From Gyromitra esculenta (lineage: Eukaryota > Ascomycota > Pezizomycetes > Pezizales > Discinaceae), in assembly GCA_038503075.1 (NCBI GenBank), contig JBCAML010000020.1:558001-622000 (forward strand): DNA of 64,000 nucleotides, read 5' to 3'. Below the pieces are notes generated by a model that was not told the DNA's origin, ran no database searches, and was given only the letters and a program-made list of their open reading frames with translations. The translations under genes and the position numbers were made by a program. Below, piece after piece: positions 46,003-57,681 of the stretch (the stretch's first letter is position 1; every line of letters starts with the position of its first letter).

Positions 46003-48916
46003 CTACTTCCTCCACCTCTGCGCAAAAACGTGCATCCGATCCATCAACACCGGGAACACGCTATTGACGCTCTCGTCAATCAGGTTCCTAAAGTGTTTGA
46101 TAGCCTCTTCTTCACTCATCTCTAGGTTAAACCTCTCCTTAACCTTCAATACAGCTTTATCAGGTTCAAGTCTAATATCTGGAATATTTGCGTCTACCAT
46201 CAACGCAAACAGATTTAATATAAGATTTGCTGACTTGCGAAGCGTTGTATATGCTGTGTAGCAGTAACTCTTGAAGTTTGCATAATTAATTGAGTTGGCG
46301 CCTCCCATGCCGTCGACCATCTCTTTGCACAGTTTCATAGCAGGCGCAAACGGCTTTGGATCACGGCCAAGAATGAAACCGAAGTCGGCGTGGAAGAAGT
46401 GACCATCAGGAGTGAGGAGGAGGTTGTCGAGGTGACGGTCGCCGACGCCGAGGAGGTAAGTGATGACACAGTAACCAGCACAACTCTTAACATAGGTGTC
46501 CATGACTTCGGCCTTGACGCCGGTTTCGGTGGTTTCATCAGGGTAGTTGTTTTTTAGATAGGGTAGGACGCCAGCGGCAGGGGCATGTTTGCCTTCTTCG
46601 ATGGAGGCAAGACTGAGGGAGTCAACGAATTGGACGACGCCGGTATAGGCAGATGTGGCGAGTATGCGGTAAGGTGTTAGTTTGAGGTCCAGATTCTCTT
46701 TGCGGAGAAGTTTGTCCATTAACGTGACGATTTGGATTACCAGCTGGTCTTGTCGGAGGTCGTCACCGGTTTTGAATATGATTGGGTAGCGTGCGCCTGT
46801 GTCGGTTTTGAGGTGAATTAAGAGCGGGAAGAGCGAGGATTTAAATACATTCGAAGCCTCTGTGGTACGATCTTAATTAGTATGGTCTTAAAGACATAGT
46901 TTCATCGAAAATCACTCGATGCTTACCAGGAAAGCATCCCACCACCGTAACACCAGGATCCAATGGTAGAGGCACGGGATCAAAAGAAACCAACTCATTC
47001 TTCGAATCAGCTAACACAGTCCTCAACCTCTCCACCTTCTTCGGCCGCGACTCCCTCAATCCCTGTATCTCCTTACTGATCTCTCCAATCATGAACACGA
47101 AATCCGCCTGTCTTTTAATTGTTGCACGTCTGCGATCACCATCCATCATCTTCCCAAGAGCGACCTGGAACTCGAATGCCACTTTAGAGAACAAGCGCTT
47201 ATATTCTTGATTTGTATCCTCCGTCTCAACCATGAGATACCAGTAAAAGAAGTTCCCGAGCGTAACATTGACACATGCGCGGGAAATCAAGAAATTTGCT
47301 AGCGAGCTGTCGCTCGATGTTTCTGCGGTTGGGTCCGGGCGAATCCTCTCAAATTTAAGGGCTTGCACAAGCTGTAAGAGGTAAAGTTGTAACTCGTCAT
47401 CATCAGCTTTGCGGAGGCGGTCAACGGCGTAGGCGCGAACTGCCATATTGTCAAAACCAGGACCGAGGAGTTCTAGGGCATCATCAACGTCGATTTCAGT
47501 CCATTTGGGGAGGAGTTGCACAGCTTGTTTGCTTTCAGCAGGATCGGCCCAGGCAACACTCTTGAGGAATTTTGTAAGCCCTCTCTTGTCCCTGGTTAAA
47601 TAGAATCGGAATTTCCATAGGAGATCATTTTCCTCGCTCGTTAGATCTTGTGTTGGGCTATAGTTGAGTATCTCATTAAGCTCGTCGCGAATCTTAGCGT
47701 TAGGTTTAAGGTCGCGGTCGAGGGGACCGTTGCGGTGGGAGCGGACTAGACGGCGGTGTTTCGACTCCGCGGGGTTATCACGGGTGATTTCGGGGTCGTA
47801 GACGCGCATTGAGAAGCCGAGTGTACCATCGTTGTCTGGGTTGGACTGGAGTGCTTGTCGTTGTTGTGCAGAAGGACCAGTAGAGTTAGTTGGAGAGATG
47901 CTACTGTTGGTAGTGCTGAAGGGCGAAGATGAAGTGTACTCGAAGTCGGAGTATACTACCGGGAAATCGAACCGCGGGAACTCTATGAACAGATAGTGCT
48001 CGTTCTTGCGCTCCGCTGAGGAGGACGACTGCTTATTAATGCGCTCAATCTGTCGAAACGCCAAATTATCCAGCCAGTCGAGCCGTGGGAGCTCTCCGAG
48101 CTCGTGTTTCTTAAAGACTTTCTCTAAACGATCCATTTCCGAATTAGAGGCGACGGTGCTAGGCGTAGTTGTATCAGAAAGACCATCAGCTTCAACGCCA
48201 GGCCATATTTTACACTTTTGGCGACCCTTTTTTAAGTTGCTGGAAAGAATATAAGTAAGCTGTATCTATAGCAGTAGGCTCGAGTAGCGAAACATACTTG
48301 TCTTTCTCAAACATGCCCACCGTAGTCCCACCAAATGGCACTGCCTTCCCTGGTCCTGCAAGATCCCAAATGGTGATGGCAAGCTGCGAGGATAACGGAA
48401 GGTCGCAGTAACGAACAGGCACCACGAGCCATTCCATCCATCTACAAAATGCCGTTACTTGTTAGCTATACGACACCCCAACAGCGACGAGGTGAGAATA
48501 ACCGACGTTCGGTGGGATCTGAAGGCTTTGTAGGAGGTCTGCACGGGGACCGTTAAAGGTTTGCTATCGGCGAAGAGCTGCACCGTAAGATAGAGGTCGG
48601 AGTAGTTGCTATCTCGCGGCAAGTTAGTCCTCTACTTGGGGAGTGAGAGTGGTGGAGAGCAGCTAGGAAGCTAGGAGGTAGCGAGCTTCGATAGAACTGT
48701 ACCTGGTATTGGAGCCTACGTGCTTGAGGCCCGGTTCTGCGAGGAGAGTTGTGTATGGTAAAGGGGTTCGAGTGCCTTCGAGCATGTCTCTGAGGTTTTG
48801 TTAGCTATAGCTCTTGAAGGGGGATTAGTGGGGGGTGCCCACACTCGGACCTTCACAGTCGTGTCGAGCGACCGTGAGCTGGCGAAGGTGAAGGGCTCCA
48901 TGACAGACTTGGCCAT
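46003..48916 (-). CDS. VPS34: Phosphatidylinositol 3-kinase Vps34
   Basis: Six exons on the minus strand: 48916-48843, 48789-48703, 48608-48507, 48441-48298, 48239-46927 and 46859-46003; 858 aa, or 853 from the second Met (48901), which starts MEPFTFASS as in relatives. Phosphorylates phosphatidylinositol at the 3 position for endosomal sorting and autophagy, in complex with Vps15 and Atg6. Domains: N-terminal C2 ([18 protein letters not shown]), helical PIK domain in exon 5 ([18 protein letters not shown]), kinase domain with [11 protein letters not shown], catalytic GDRHLDN (about 713-719), DFG (about 732-734) and C-terminal FAQRWRK needed for membrane activity. Two junctions were chosen by homology: exon 4/5 (AAC joined to LKKGRQKC) and exon 5/6 (CFP joined to EASNVFKSS). 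It is divergent from SEC11. Confidence 0.94.
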
Positions 48917-49257
48917 GGCAAATACGAGGGAAAGAAAGAAAGAGCTAGTATAAAGGAGGAAGGGGAGCTCAACAGAGAGCTGCAATAGTAGTGATAGTCG
49001 TGATAGTAGTCGTGGTGGGGGAGACGTGACGTTTGGATAAGATAGCAGCCCATCCACGTGATAGCAACCCGCCAAGCCTCTGTCTCCATCTCAACACCTT
49101 TCAACATCTCCATCCTCTGTCTATCGACCGGTCTACAGTAACAACTCCCCCAACCACAGCCAGCCAGCCAGCCAGCCAACCAACCAACCAACCATATATA
49201 CCCACAATCACCAATTCCTACATCGAGCTCTCTCCCTCTCATATAGAGCCTTTCAAG
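48917..49257. promoter_or_regulatory. Shared VPS34-SEC11 promoter region
   Basis: 341 bp between the two start codons, which face away from each other. It contains tandem CCAG then CCAA repeats (about 49158-49192) and C/T-rich stretches before SEC11. No named binding site is claimed. Confidence 0.5.
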
Positions 49258-49874
49258 ATGTCCCTCCTCGACTCCCTCGGCATGTCCGAGCTCCGCCGCC
49301 TCAATATCCGCCAACAGCTCTCCCAGATCCTCAACTTCGCGCTAATTCTCGCAACAGCATTCATGCTGTGGAAGGGTCTCTCCATCGCTACAAACTCACC
49401 CAGCCCCATAGTTGTCGTGCTGTCCGGCTCCATGGAGCCTGCGTTCCAGCGCGGTGATCTGCTGTTCTTGTGGAATCGCAACCTGGACTTGGATAAAGCA
49501 AGTACAGCTGGAACGCAGGTTGGCGAAGTCGTTGTGTATAATGTTGGGACTGCCATCCCAATCGTACATAGGGTTGTTAGGAGACACAAGGGAGAGTGAG
49601 TATTTATCCTGCTAGTGGTAGCGGGAAGTGCTAATGGTGAGGTAGTACTACTCCGCTTAATCTCTTGACAAAGGGCGATAACAACAATGCCGATGATGTC
49701 GAGCTGTATCCTCGCGGACAATGGTATCTTGACCGTGAGAAGGAGGTTATCGGGAGTGTGGTCGGGTATGTCCCGTTTGTGGGTTATGTCACTATCTTGC
49801 TTAGTGAGCACCCTTGGATGAAAACTGCTCTGCTGGGCATAATGGGACTTTTGGTCGTTGTGCAGAGGGAGTAG
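49258..49874 (+). CDS. SEC11: Signal peptidase complex catalytic subunit Sec11
   Basis: Two exons, 49258-49595 and 49646-49874, intron 50 nt; 188 aa. Serine protease of the ER membrane that removes signal peptides from secretory proteins during translocation. One N-terminal membrane segment (residues about 25-45), then catalytic SGSMEP (Ser58) and the His of PIVHRV (His104), as expected in eukaryotic Ser-His-Asp type Sec11; LLTKGDNN and YVPFVGY are further family marks. The C-terminal hydrophobic stretch follows. Start [12 protein letters not shown] fits fungal relatives; longer upstream frames are unlikely because they lie in the low-complexity leader. Confidence 0.95.
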
Positions 49875-50318
49875 GGAAGGAAAGGGGTGAAATCTGGATT
49901 TCTGTCCACAGAGGAATGGGACCTCTTGTTGTATGTACTTCATACCCTAAAAAGTGAAGTTGTGGGTGTTTTTTATATCGTTTTCGGGGTCGGGGTTTCT
50001 TGGAATGCTTTTCTGTACTGTATAATTGCTACGTTTCTGATTTGGAGTCAGGGCTGAGCTGGAATAAAGGAAATGATTTAGATTCAACCCTGATCGCGAT
50101 ATTGTTACTGGTCCGGGCGGTTTGAAACGGCGCATGCTCGGTGTCAATGATCTTAACAAGTTAGAAGTGGGAGAGTATCAATTCTGCCCTGCTATGGATT
50201 GTCTTTCCTCCAAGCTTCTTAATGGCCCAAATATATCCAAGTTCTTCTATTCTTACAATTATTCTCCTTGCTATGCACTACAGAAATAGTCTCATTCTCA
50301 TATCCCATTAACCAAAAT

Positions 50319-52181
50319 CTACTCTCCATCATCCTCATCTTCCCCATCCAAAATATCAAAATCCCCATCATCCCCGCCCTCTTCCATATACCCTTCATAC
50401 CCAGCGTGCTCACCTCCTTGCTTCAACAACTCCATCATTAGTTCCTCCACCCTCCCATCCACCCCTTTTGCCCCCGGCGTTAACTCTACATCTAATTCCT
50501 CCTCCCATTCCCCATCCACATCCACATCCTCCTCTTCTTCCCCAACCACAACCTTCCTTGGTGTCTCAACTTCATCCAGTACTTTCCCAGCCCGAACCCT
50601 CTTCTTCTTCCTCGCCGCCCTCTCCGCCGCCTCCCTTTCCTTCCTCGTAGCTTCCTGATCCTCATCCTCACTCTCCATCTCCAACACATCTACAAACTCA
50701 CTATCAACTGGAATAGTTCCTTCCGCTAGCGCACGAATTTTCCCACGCATCACAGCCTTGATCTTATGGATAGTACTAGCGCGATACCATCCATCAACCG
50801 GATCGCACTTGGCACGGATCTTCTCTGTGTCGACTAAACGCTTCAGCAACGGATCAGTAACATCGCAAAGCTGAAAGCAGCGTCCATCACGGACTAAATG
50901 GCGTCCATCAAAGACGTGGGAGTTTTTCTTTCTTGCGGCCGCTTTCCCCGCTGCTGACTTTTCGGTCTCGACTTGAAAGAATACAGACTGGTATTTACGA
51001 TATTCGGGTGATGAGCGTGGGTCGAGGCCATATATGACACAAGTGTCGCGCCATGGGCCTGCGCGCCACATGTACGCTACGTGCACCATAGAGAACCGGA
51101 CAAGGCTCTGCAGATTCTTGGGGAAATGGTTGAAGAGGGCTCTGCGTGTCCAGATTGGACGCTGTTCGAACAACTCCCGGAGGTGGTCCACGCACTTTTT
51201 GCCGGCGGTGTCGAGCGTCTCGTAGGGGCGGACATCGAGGGGTTTTGTGGGTAGGATCGGATTGCTGATGTGGACCATGGGGGTTAGCGTTTTTGGTGCA
51301 GCTTGGAGATTGAGGAGGGCCGGTTTCCCGGCGATGAGGGCCTTCTTGATGGCAGGGTTCTGGCGGTAGTAGTAGGTGTGTTGCATTACTGTGTTTGAGA
51401 ATGAGGGGGGGGGGAGGATTTCGAGGACGGGTTGATAACCTTTGGAGGGGCGCAAAGTAAAGGTTTGCAGTTTGTCGTATTTACAGTCGAGAACAGTTTC
51501 TTTGATTTTGTTCACGAAGGGAGAATGTGAGGTATTGAATTGGTAATTTGCCATATCTATTTGATCGTCAATCGCCGCTTGATGAAGGATCACTCAAAAT
51601 GAGGACTAGAGGTATGCGGTTCAAACCTCTGAAACGAACAGTTCGTTCGATCATCCCAACTGTCTCGACTTTGTATTTCCCTTTAGAGGCTTTAAGTTTA
51701 TCCAACAGTGTCAATTCCTTTTTACCCTCCGTTTCCCCATCAGTAGCTTCATTGGCGTCATCGGCACGTCTCTTCTTCCGTCTTCGCTTTGGAATCGTTA
51801 TCTTCAACAAAACGCTACTCGATGGGACCGTCCGTGACTGTATCGGTGGCTGCATAGGGTCTTCTGGACGGAAACGGAGCATTAAACCCGAGTTGCCATT
51901 AGAAGTCGCTAACTATGTGTCAATTAGCCATTACCATCATATTTTCTTCGAGCTTGATATATACATACCTTAACTAGCGCTCTTTCACCACCTAATGTTG
52001 CGATCCCCTTCTGCACATCTTTAATAGTTGCAGGATGTTCGACACATATTATACGTTGGTCAGGAATGTCGATCCACGGGCATGAGCGTACATTGCGTGT
52101 TTTAGGGGTATGATTGTGGCTGTGGAGTGGTGAGGGTTGTGGTGGGGCCGCAGCAAAAGCGGGTTTGTTCTGGGAAGTCAT
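50319..52181 (-). CDS. TFC1: Transcription factor IIIC subunit (Tfc1/Sfc1/GTF3C5 type)
   Basis: Three exons on the minus strand: 52181-51969, 51912-51627 and 51556-50319; 578 aa. Part of the TFIIIC module that binds the A box of tRNA genes and recruits TFIIIB. Marks: IICVEHPATIKDV near the N-terminus, LMLRFRPEDP, RTVRFRDMANYQF joined across intron 2, SPFVNKIKETV, and the winged-helix-like region RPIWTRRALFNHFP then FSMVHVAYMWRAGPWRDTCVIYG. The tail is highly acidic (DEDDGE end), usual for this subunit. The exon junctions were selected by frame and family match; introns are 56 and 70 nt. It is convergent with SEC11 (444 bp apart). The upstream side is next to the long-TIR element at 52308. Confidence 0.9.
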
Positions 52182-52307
52182 GGGAGACGAGTAAGGTGAG
52201 TGATGGAGTGTGTCGTTGCTGTGGTTATCGTTATCAAGGATTGAGGCCGGGTAACCGTATGTGGGATAGAGCAGAATCTTGGTTATGCTACATGTAACGT
52301 ATTGTAC

Positions 52308-53298
52308 GGTGAAACCGCCCATGACAGGGATTCCGCTCACATGCGGCAACGAACAAAAAATAGCATATCTCAACAACGAGTGAGTGAATTACCACGAGTT
52401 TTTGGGAGTGTCTTTAGACAGGTTAAATAAATTATATTTTGAGTGTAAAAAGGTTTATTAGTGGTTTGGGGGCCAGCTAGTGTGGAATAAGTACCCACAG
52501 TGATACTGACCCACCAAATCACAACCCAACCCCATAAACAGCCTGAGAAGTCCTAGTAGATTATAGAATTCTAGAAATATGTCCAGATTATATACCCAGA
52601 AAGTATCAGGTGTTGAGGCCTACTGGTTGTTGGGTTATATGGATTCTTGTAAATCCTCGGTTTTCCATACAAATTAACCCTTTTTGAGGTATTCACCCAC
52701 TAGTACTAAAAAAATTTAATAATTATTCAAAGCATATAATGTTTATCTAGGCGCTAAAGAGTATCTATATATCAACTCTCAATATATAGAGAGTGATGGT
52801 GGTTAAGATATGGTGCTGCAAACAAGTAGTGTGGAAATGTGTGAATAACTGGAAATAACTGTACTATTAGTCATCAAAAACGCAAGTGAATACAGTTAAA
52901 AAGATGTTAACGATCGACTTTAAAGCAAGGGGCCATAAAGAGTACCATAACACAACAAACTGTGGGCCTCAAAGCCCAATACTTACCAGACATCTAATTT
53001 AGACATAGTCCTAGAATTTAATAGCCTAATAATACCTCTTAGGCTACTGATAGGGTTGGATTGTGGTCTAGTAGATAAATTTTTTCATGCACATTATAGG
53101 CAGCCTTTGGCACCCTAAAAAGCTTTCCTTCTGCTAAAAAGCCATTTTGAAGCTAAAATTGAATTTATTTAATCTATACAGAGACCCCCTCAAAATCCCA
53201 CAGAAATCCGCTCACTCGTTGTTAAGATATTCAATTTTTTGCTTGCCGCGCGCTGGTTGCCAGGCATGAGCGGAATCCCTGTCATGAGCGGTTTCACC
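52308..53298. mobile_element. Non-autonomous element with long inverted ends
   Basis: 991 bp. The left end GGTGAAACCGCCCATGACAG continues GGATTCCGCTCA; the right end is its mirror with few changes. Similarity goes on inward (AACAACGAGTGAG, then GGTTAAATAAATT) for about 150-180 bp each side. Flanking 9-mers GTATTGTAC (52299-52307) and GTAAAGTAC (53299-53307) agree in 7 of 9. Long ends plus 9-bp duplication would fit a Mutator-like MITE; the AT-rich core has no ORF. Confidence 0.7.
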
Positions 53299-53629
53299 GT
53301 AAAGTACGTTATACATGCAGGACTCAGACTCAGGGTTATTCTGGGCTATTGGGGTTTAGCATTGGTTTAGGGTTGATGCAATTATGTATTATGCAAATAT
53401 ATCTCTATCTATTAATTTTGTGATAGGTATTTAAACAATAGTAGAGGACTCCATGATTGTTTTTATGCAGTACTTGTTCCTAATATCTATGTTTAGATTT
53501 ATTTATTGCTATTGGATATCAGGCAAATGATACCATGCCCCAATCCTCAACACCCGCAAGAATCCTAAAAAAAATATGATACAGAAGAACTGTACACCCT
53601 CCTCTCTCCTTTCCACCCATACATCCCCA

Positions 53630-54319
53630 CTATAACCTCCTCGCAGCCCTACTTCTTGTCCCTCCAAACTTCAACCTCGAATCATCCGTCACCCTCCTCA
53701 CGGTATCTCTAATACTCTTCCCCTCCTTTCCTAGTAACACTTTCGTGAACGCTTCCCTTCCAGGCCCAAAATCCCGGAAAATAATCTCCAAATTCCTCGG
53801 CCTAAGATTGCGTTCCTCCATCCTCTGGAACATGACGCTCGCTAGCTGATATGCAGCTTCGAAGGTCCCGCGAGCCGCCTTCTTGAAACCAACATTTCCG
53901 CATGATAGAGATACTATGATGTCCTTATTCGGCTTCGTCAGTGTGAGGTGGGTGTTGTGTTTTGTCGCAAACACGCACAGACGGTACATGTTGTCCTCCA
54001 GCGAGCCGGTGGTCGCCCCGAAGGTCGACCCGGTATAGAGTGGGAACTCGAGGGATAGAAGGTCATCTGTGGTAGAGGCGGCGGAGGTGGGGGCAGGGCG
54101 GGCCCGGGAGAGGAGTGAGTCTTCGAGGAAAGAGGCGAGGCCGAGTGTAGATCTTGTGGGTGACGGTTGAGAGCGGGCGAGGAAGGGTGAGTTGGAAGAG
54201 TCGGATGTGTTGGAGTTGGAGCGGACGAGAGATGGTAGGCGTGGCGAAATTAGCCCACCCCGTAAGAGGGAGGGTCCGAAATTGAAGGTCCGCTGGAATA
54301 ATTGCGGCCGTAGTGTCAT
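53630..54319 (-). CDS. Mitochondrial ribosomal protein uS11m
   Basis: Single exon, 229 aa. The small-subunit mitochondrial protein of the S11 family, which binds the 3' part of the small rRNA on the platform. The first 80-100 residues are Arg/Ser/Leu-rich, a likely matrix-targeting presequence plus linker; the S11 core begins about residue 105 (LCVFATKHNTHLTL) and includes NVGFKKAARGTFEAAYQLA, IIFRDFGPGREA and the basic end GGTRSRAARRL. In yeast the equivalent is called Mrps18. Clean frame, no intron seen. Confidence 0.88.
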   Translation of the reverse strand: MTLRPQLFQRTFNFGPSLLRGGLISPRLPSLVRSNSNTSDSSNSPFLARSQPSPTRSTLGLASFLEDSLLSRARPAPTSAASTTDDLLSLEFPLYTGSTFGATTGSLEDNMYRLCVFATKHNTHLTLTKPNKDIIVSLSCGNVGFKKAARGTFEAAYQLASVMFQRMEERNLRPRNLEIIFRDFGPGREAFTKVLLGKEGKSIRDTVRRVTDDSRLKFGGTRSRAARRL

Positions 54320-54801
54320 GGTAGGGTTGTGGTGGTGATTTTAAGGTGGGGGTATCGATTCGAGGTGAGGTTTGGTGACATGCAGTTTTTTGCGGGTTGG
54401 TCAGGGTAAGGGTTTTTCTAGCTTTATCATGTGACTACATGTAGTTTGTGCAGACTCGATACGCTACATGTAGTATTGAAATATTCTCTACAAGAGCTCA
54501 AGTGAAATTATCATGATCGTTAGACTTAGAAAGGATATTACGAGTTGTATTATGGGGCATAGACATTATGAAAGCACATCGTGGTAATAGCATCAAAGAT
54601 GGCAATAATAGCCATTATCAATTTCCAGGTATCTCTTTCACGATTGATAACTCACGTATCCATTGGATATTATTATTACCGTATGGTGGTGGATACGTTG
54701 AACACAGCACAGAACATATGAAACCCAGGGTATCTTAAAAAAATGCATTGAGCCGGCAAAAACTTTTATTTAGATTTCGATTCCCGAAAAAAAATACCCA
54801 T

Positions 54802-55383
54802 TTACTCCTCCTCCTCTTCCTCACCCTCCTCTCCCTCAATTGTGGTTTGCGCAATACCTGTCCGCCATCACACACGTTAGAATCACCACCCCGAAACCAG
54901 CCCCTCGTCCAGCACCGCTCATATTCCCAGCGGCTAGAGGGGGGACGGGCGCCAAAAAAAAAGCACACCACAATCTGAGCACTCACGATCCAAATCACGC
55001 TGGCCAATCTGCGAGATTCTCCTTCCACCCTTAGGGTTCAATTCAACGACACCGATCTTCTCGAGGGCCTGGAGGACCTTGCGGTCAACGGATCCAGAGG
55101 CGTTGACGTGGTGGGATGGGCGGGACCCACGGTTCTTCTGTCCACCGTGAACTTTGCGTAGACGGCCGACGCCGACGGATTTGCGGAGGTATACATGGCG
55201 GGCAACGGAGGCTGCACGGACGTAAAACCAATCTGGGGATTGGGGAGGGAGCTCCTTGAAGTGCCCGGTCTTTACGGTATCAACCCAGCCGGGAATGGCA
55301 AGTTTCCCCTGACGCTTAAGGAAAGCAGCGTAGGCTTCGATGAACTTCTGAGCATCGAGATCGCGGACGGAAGAACCAGGCAT
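54802..55383 (-). CDS. RPS19: 40S ribosomal protein eS19
   Basis: Two exons on the minus strand, 55383-54987 and 54857-54802, intron 129 nt (GTGAGT...GGACAG); 150 aa. Structural protein of the 40S head and needed for 18S rRNA 3' processing. Family marks: VRDLDAQKFIEAYAAFLKRQ at the N-terminus, PGWVDTVKTG, DWFYVRAAS, ARHVYLR, HGGQKNRGSRPSHH, and RRISQIGQRDLDR joined across the intron to IAQTT. The tail is a run of Glu, longer than in most relatives. The next gene on this strand is uS11m. Confidence 0.95.
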
Positions 55384-56215
55384 GATGGGTGGCCTAATTT
55401 TGGGCAGTTAGTTTGGGTTCGTACCGATTTTTATATTGAAAATCCGTAGCTGGGCAAATTGCTGGATTTTGAATTCGCAGGGGCCTGGGGAGGCATCGGA
55501 GTTCTGAGATACTCACTTTTAGCTGATTAGAAAATTACCGGGGGAGAATTTGGTGTCGGTGGTCGTTTGGCGATGGGCGTAAATTGTCGGCGGCAGGCGC
55601 TGAAGTTTCTGGACGAAGAATGTGGGGTTTGAAGCACGGCTGGATGCTGTTGTGTGTGGGCGGGATCTCTTGGCACAGGATTGGCAGTCACAAACCCTGG
55701 AGCCTCGGCCAGACCACGTGATGTATGGCAGTCTTGGCTAACCGCAGCAGCGCTTCATAGCTCCTCACTCGTCCTTCCTCTCTCATGCACTCGGCCGACC
55801 AAGCTAGCTCAAGCTAGATACCCAATTTATTTACACCGCTTTTCAGAGGTGTTGTCGCTCCAGCGCGTATTTCCAGGGTTCTTTTCTTTTTTACCCACCA
55901 AATTCCGTTCCTACCGTAAGCTCGCGTGACATATTGCCGGGTTCGGCCACAACCTCCCACCAACCAGACCCCACCTCATATCCCCCCAATCCCTGCTGCT
56001 GCGGCCGAGACAAAGGAGAAGCGCCGATATGGAGCTAAGGAAATTGTTCTCTCTGCGAGGTAGATTGTGTCTTGTGCTCCGAGACCTGTAAGAGAGTACC
56101 TAGCTCTGTGATATTCGTAGAGCTAGGGAGCTCTTGAGCATCAGATTGTGATGAGTTTCATGGCGCAGATCGCGACGCTAGAACACCTCGTGTGACTTGA
56201 CTTAGCAAGAAGATT
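55384..56215. other. Intergenic, divergent promoter region
   Basis: Upstream of eS19. T/C-rich stretches; an ATG at 56030 (MELRKLFSLR) may be an exon of the next gene, but no splice that joins it in frame was found. Confidence 0.4.
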
Positions 56216-56482
56216 TTGGATTATGGGTTGTTTCTGCTGACGACCCCAGCTGAGCGTGTGATTATTGATGCCACGAGAGACCCTGATAAAAACGTCATTT
56301 TGTGGGGAAGCTCGATGTATACATACCCGCAGTATGCCTCGCAGTTCTACTCATTATTATTATTCTCTCTTGCGCCGAACAACAACAGCTATGATCTAGA
56401 GGAAGCAGCAAAACGGTTCGTGGAGAAGGAGAAGTGGTTTGCTGACCATCCAAGAGCTAGCAAACGCGTCTTCCCTAGCTAA
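56216..56482 (+). CDS. Unrecognised small protein, 5' end uncertain
   Basis: 88 codons from the first codon at 56216 (TTG; the frame is open upstream to 56201, KILDYG) to a stop at 56482. The segment has even composition, no low complexity: a hydrophobic start, TTPAERVIIDATRDP, WGSSMYTYPQYASQFYSLL, and a charged helix ending RASKRVFPS. It looks coding, probably the last exon of a spliced gene, but family and function are unknown. Confidence 0.4.
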   Translation: MDYGLFLLTTPAERVIIDATRDPDKNVILWGSSMYTYPQYASQFYSLLLFSLAPNNNSYDLEEAAKRFVEKEKWFADHPRASKRVFPS

Positions 56483-56602
56483 ATTCCATGTAAAGACTTA
56501 GTGAGCCTCATAAACTCTCATTCGCCAGTAGGAGCCTAGCTCCAAGACTTCACGCAACATCACTCGCCCTCTTATGCTTCTCATCATCGAATATTTACCT
56601 CC

Positions 56603-57681
56603 ATGCCCACCAACCGCCACCGTAATCCCTTATCTGCCCATCAAAGATTTGCCCATCTCTGGGCTTCAGTGGCTGCTATGGCCCCAGTGAGCGAAAGAAC
56701 TCCTTTGCTTAGCTCGAGAAGGCAGCTTGCTCCACTGAGTGTTGAGGATGACTCTCATACGGCTGCTATATTAAGACATAGCTCGATAGTGCTTAGTGAG
56801 CTGGATGAGGATTTTCCTCCGGAGGGGTGTATCTTTACGGAGGTTATTCACTCGCCATTTGAGTGGTTCCCTGACAGGATAGTTTTTATTGTGAGGGTTA
56901 TGGTGGCGGTATTGATGTCCGCTGTGCTTGGGGGATATTGGTGGCTGGAGTACCAGAAGGGAGAAGGGGCGATTTTCTGGTTTCGTCTGGGGAATTTGGT
57001 GTGGGCTGGACAAACTCTATATATGTGGCTCGTTTCGGTGAGTTTTCTTTCCATTTCTACTTCTACTATTCTATATGATGTGGGCTATATACCCTTTAAG
57101 ATGCTTCTAACACACTTTAGATCTGGTCCTTGATCTGTATAGTCGCCGAGCCTTCTCTTCCTTTTGCCTACCCTTTCCGCCACTCCTCTCTCCGAGATCG
57201 ACTTCTCGTCACATTCGCCAGTAGCCACGTTCTTACATTCTGCTTCCGTACCTTTTACACGCTCAGCACAGCTCTTCCTTTCCCCGCCACACTTTTCTAC
57301 CTCCTAATTATCCTCCCTAACCCACAGTCTCCTGCATATCCTGAAGTACTCCCCGAGATCGTCATTAGTATTACGTCTTCAGTGATTGCATTCCTGGAGA
57401 TCTTTGTCTTTGCCTCAGTGGGTCCGGTTCCGGGCAGGAGGTGGACGTACCATCTTGAGCAGTGCATCGCAGTTGTACTAGTAGTGCTGGGGTATTGTAC
57501 ACTGTGGGTGATGTTGTGGGGGATGATTAGTGATGAGGAGGGGGAGAAAGATTGGAGGTTACTTGGAGGATGGAGGGAAGAGAGAGAGGTGATAGCAGTG
57601 GAGGTTGCATGTTTGATATGTGCGTACTTTTATGCGGTGGTAGAGTTTGTGCATTGTTGTAAATATTATTGTTTATTGTAG
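56603..57681 (+). CDS. Polytopic membrane protein, unknown function
   Basis: Two exons, 56603-57037 and 57121-57681 (intron 83 nt, GTGAGT...CTTTAG); 331 aa from ATG 56603, or 306 from the second Met at 56678. The N-terminal tail has ERTPLLSSRR, a dileucine-type sorting signal, suggesting a vacuolar or endosomal membrane. Six to seven hydrophobic segments follow, including VRVMVAVLMSAVLGGYWWL, SSHVLTFCFRTFYTL, EIVISITSSVIAFLEIFVFA, AVVLVVLGYCTLWVMLWGM and the end AVEVACLICAYFYAVVEFV. No transporter or enzyme motif is evident. The small ORF at 56216 ends 120 bp upstream on the same strand. Confidence 0.65.

Noticed and set aside
49239..49943. 234-codon ORF on the minus strand
   Set aside because: Antisense shadow of SEC11, whose catalytic motifs are clear on the + strand.
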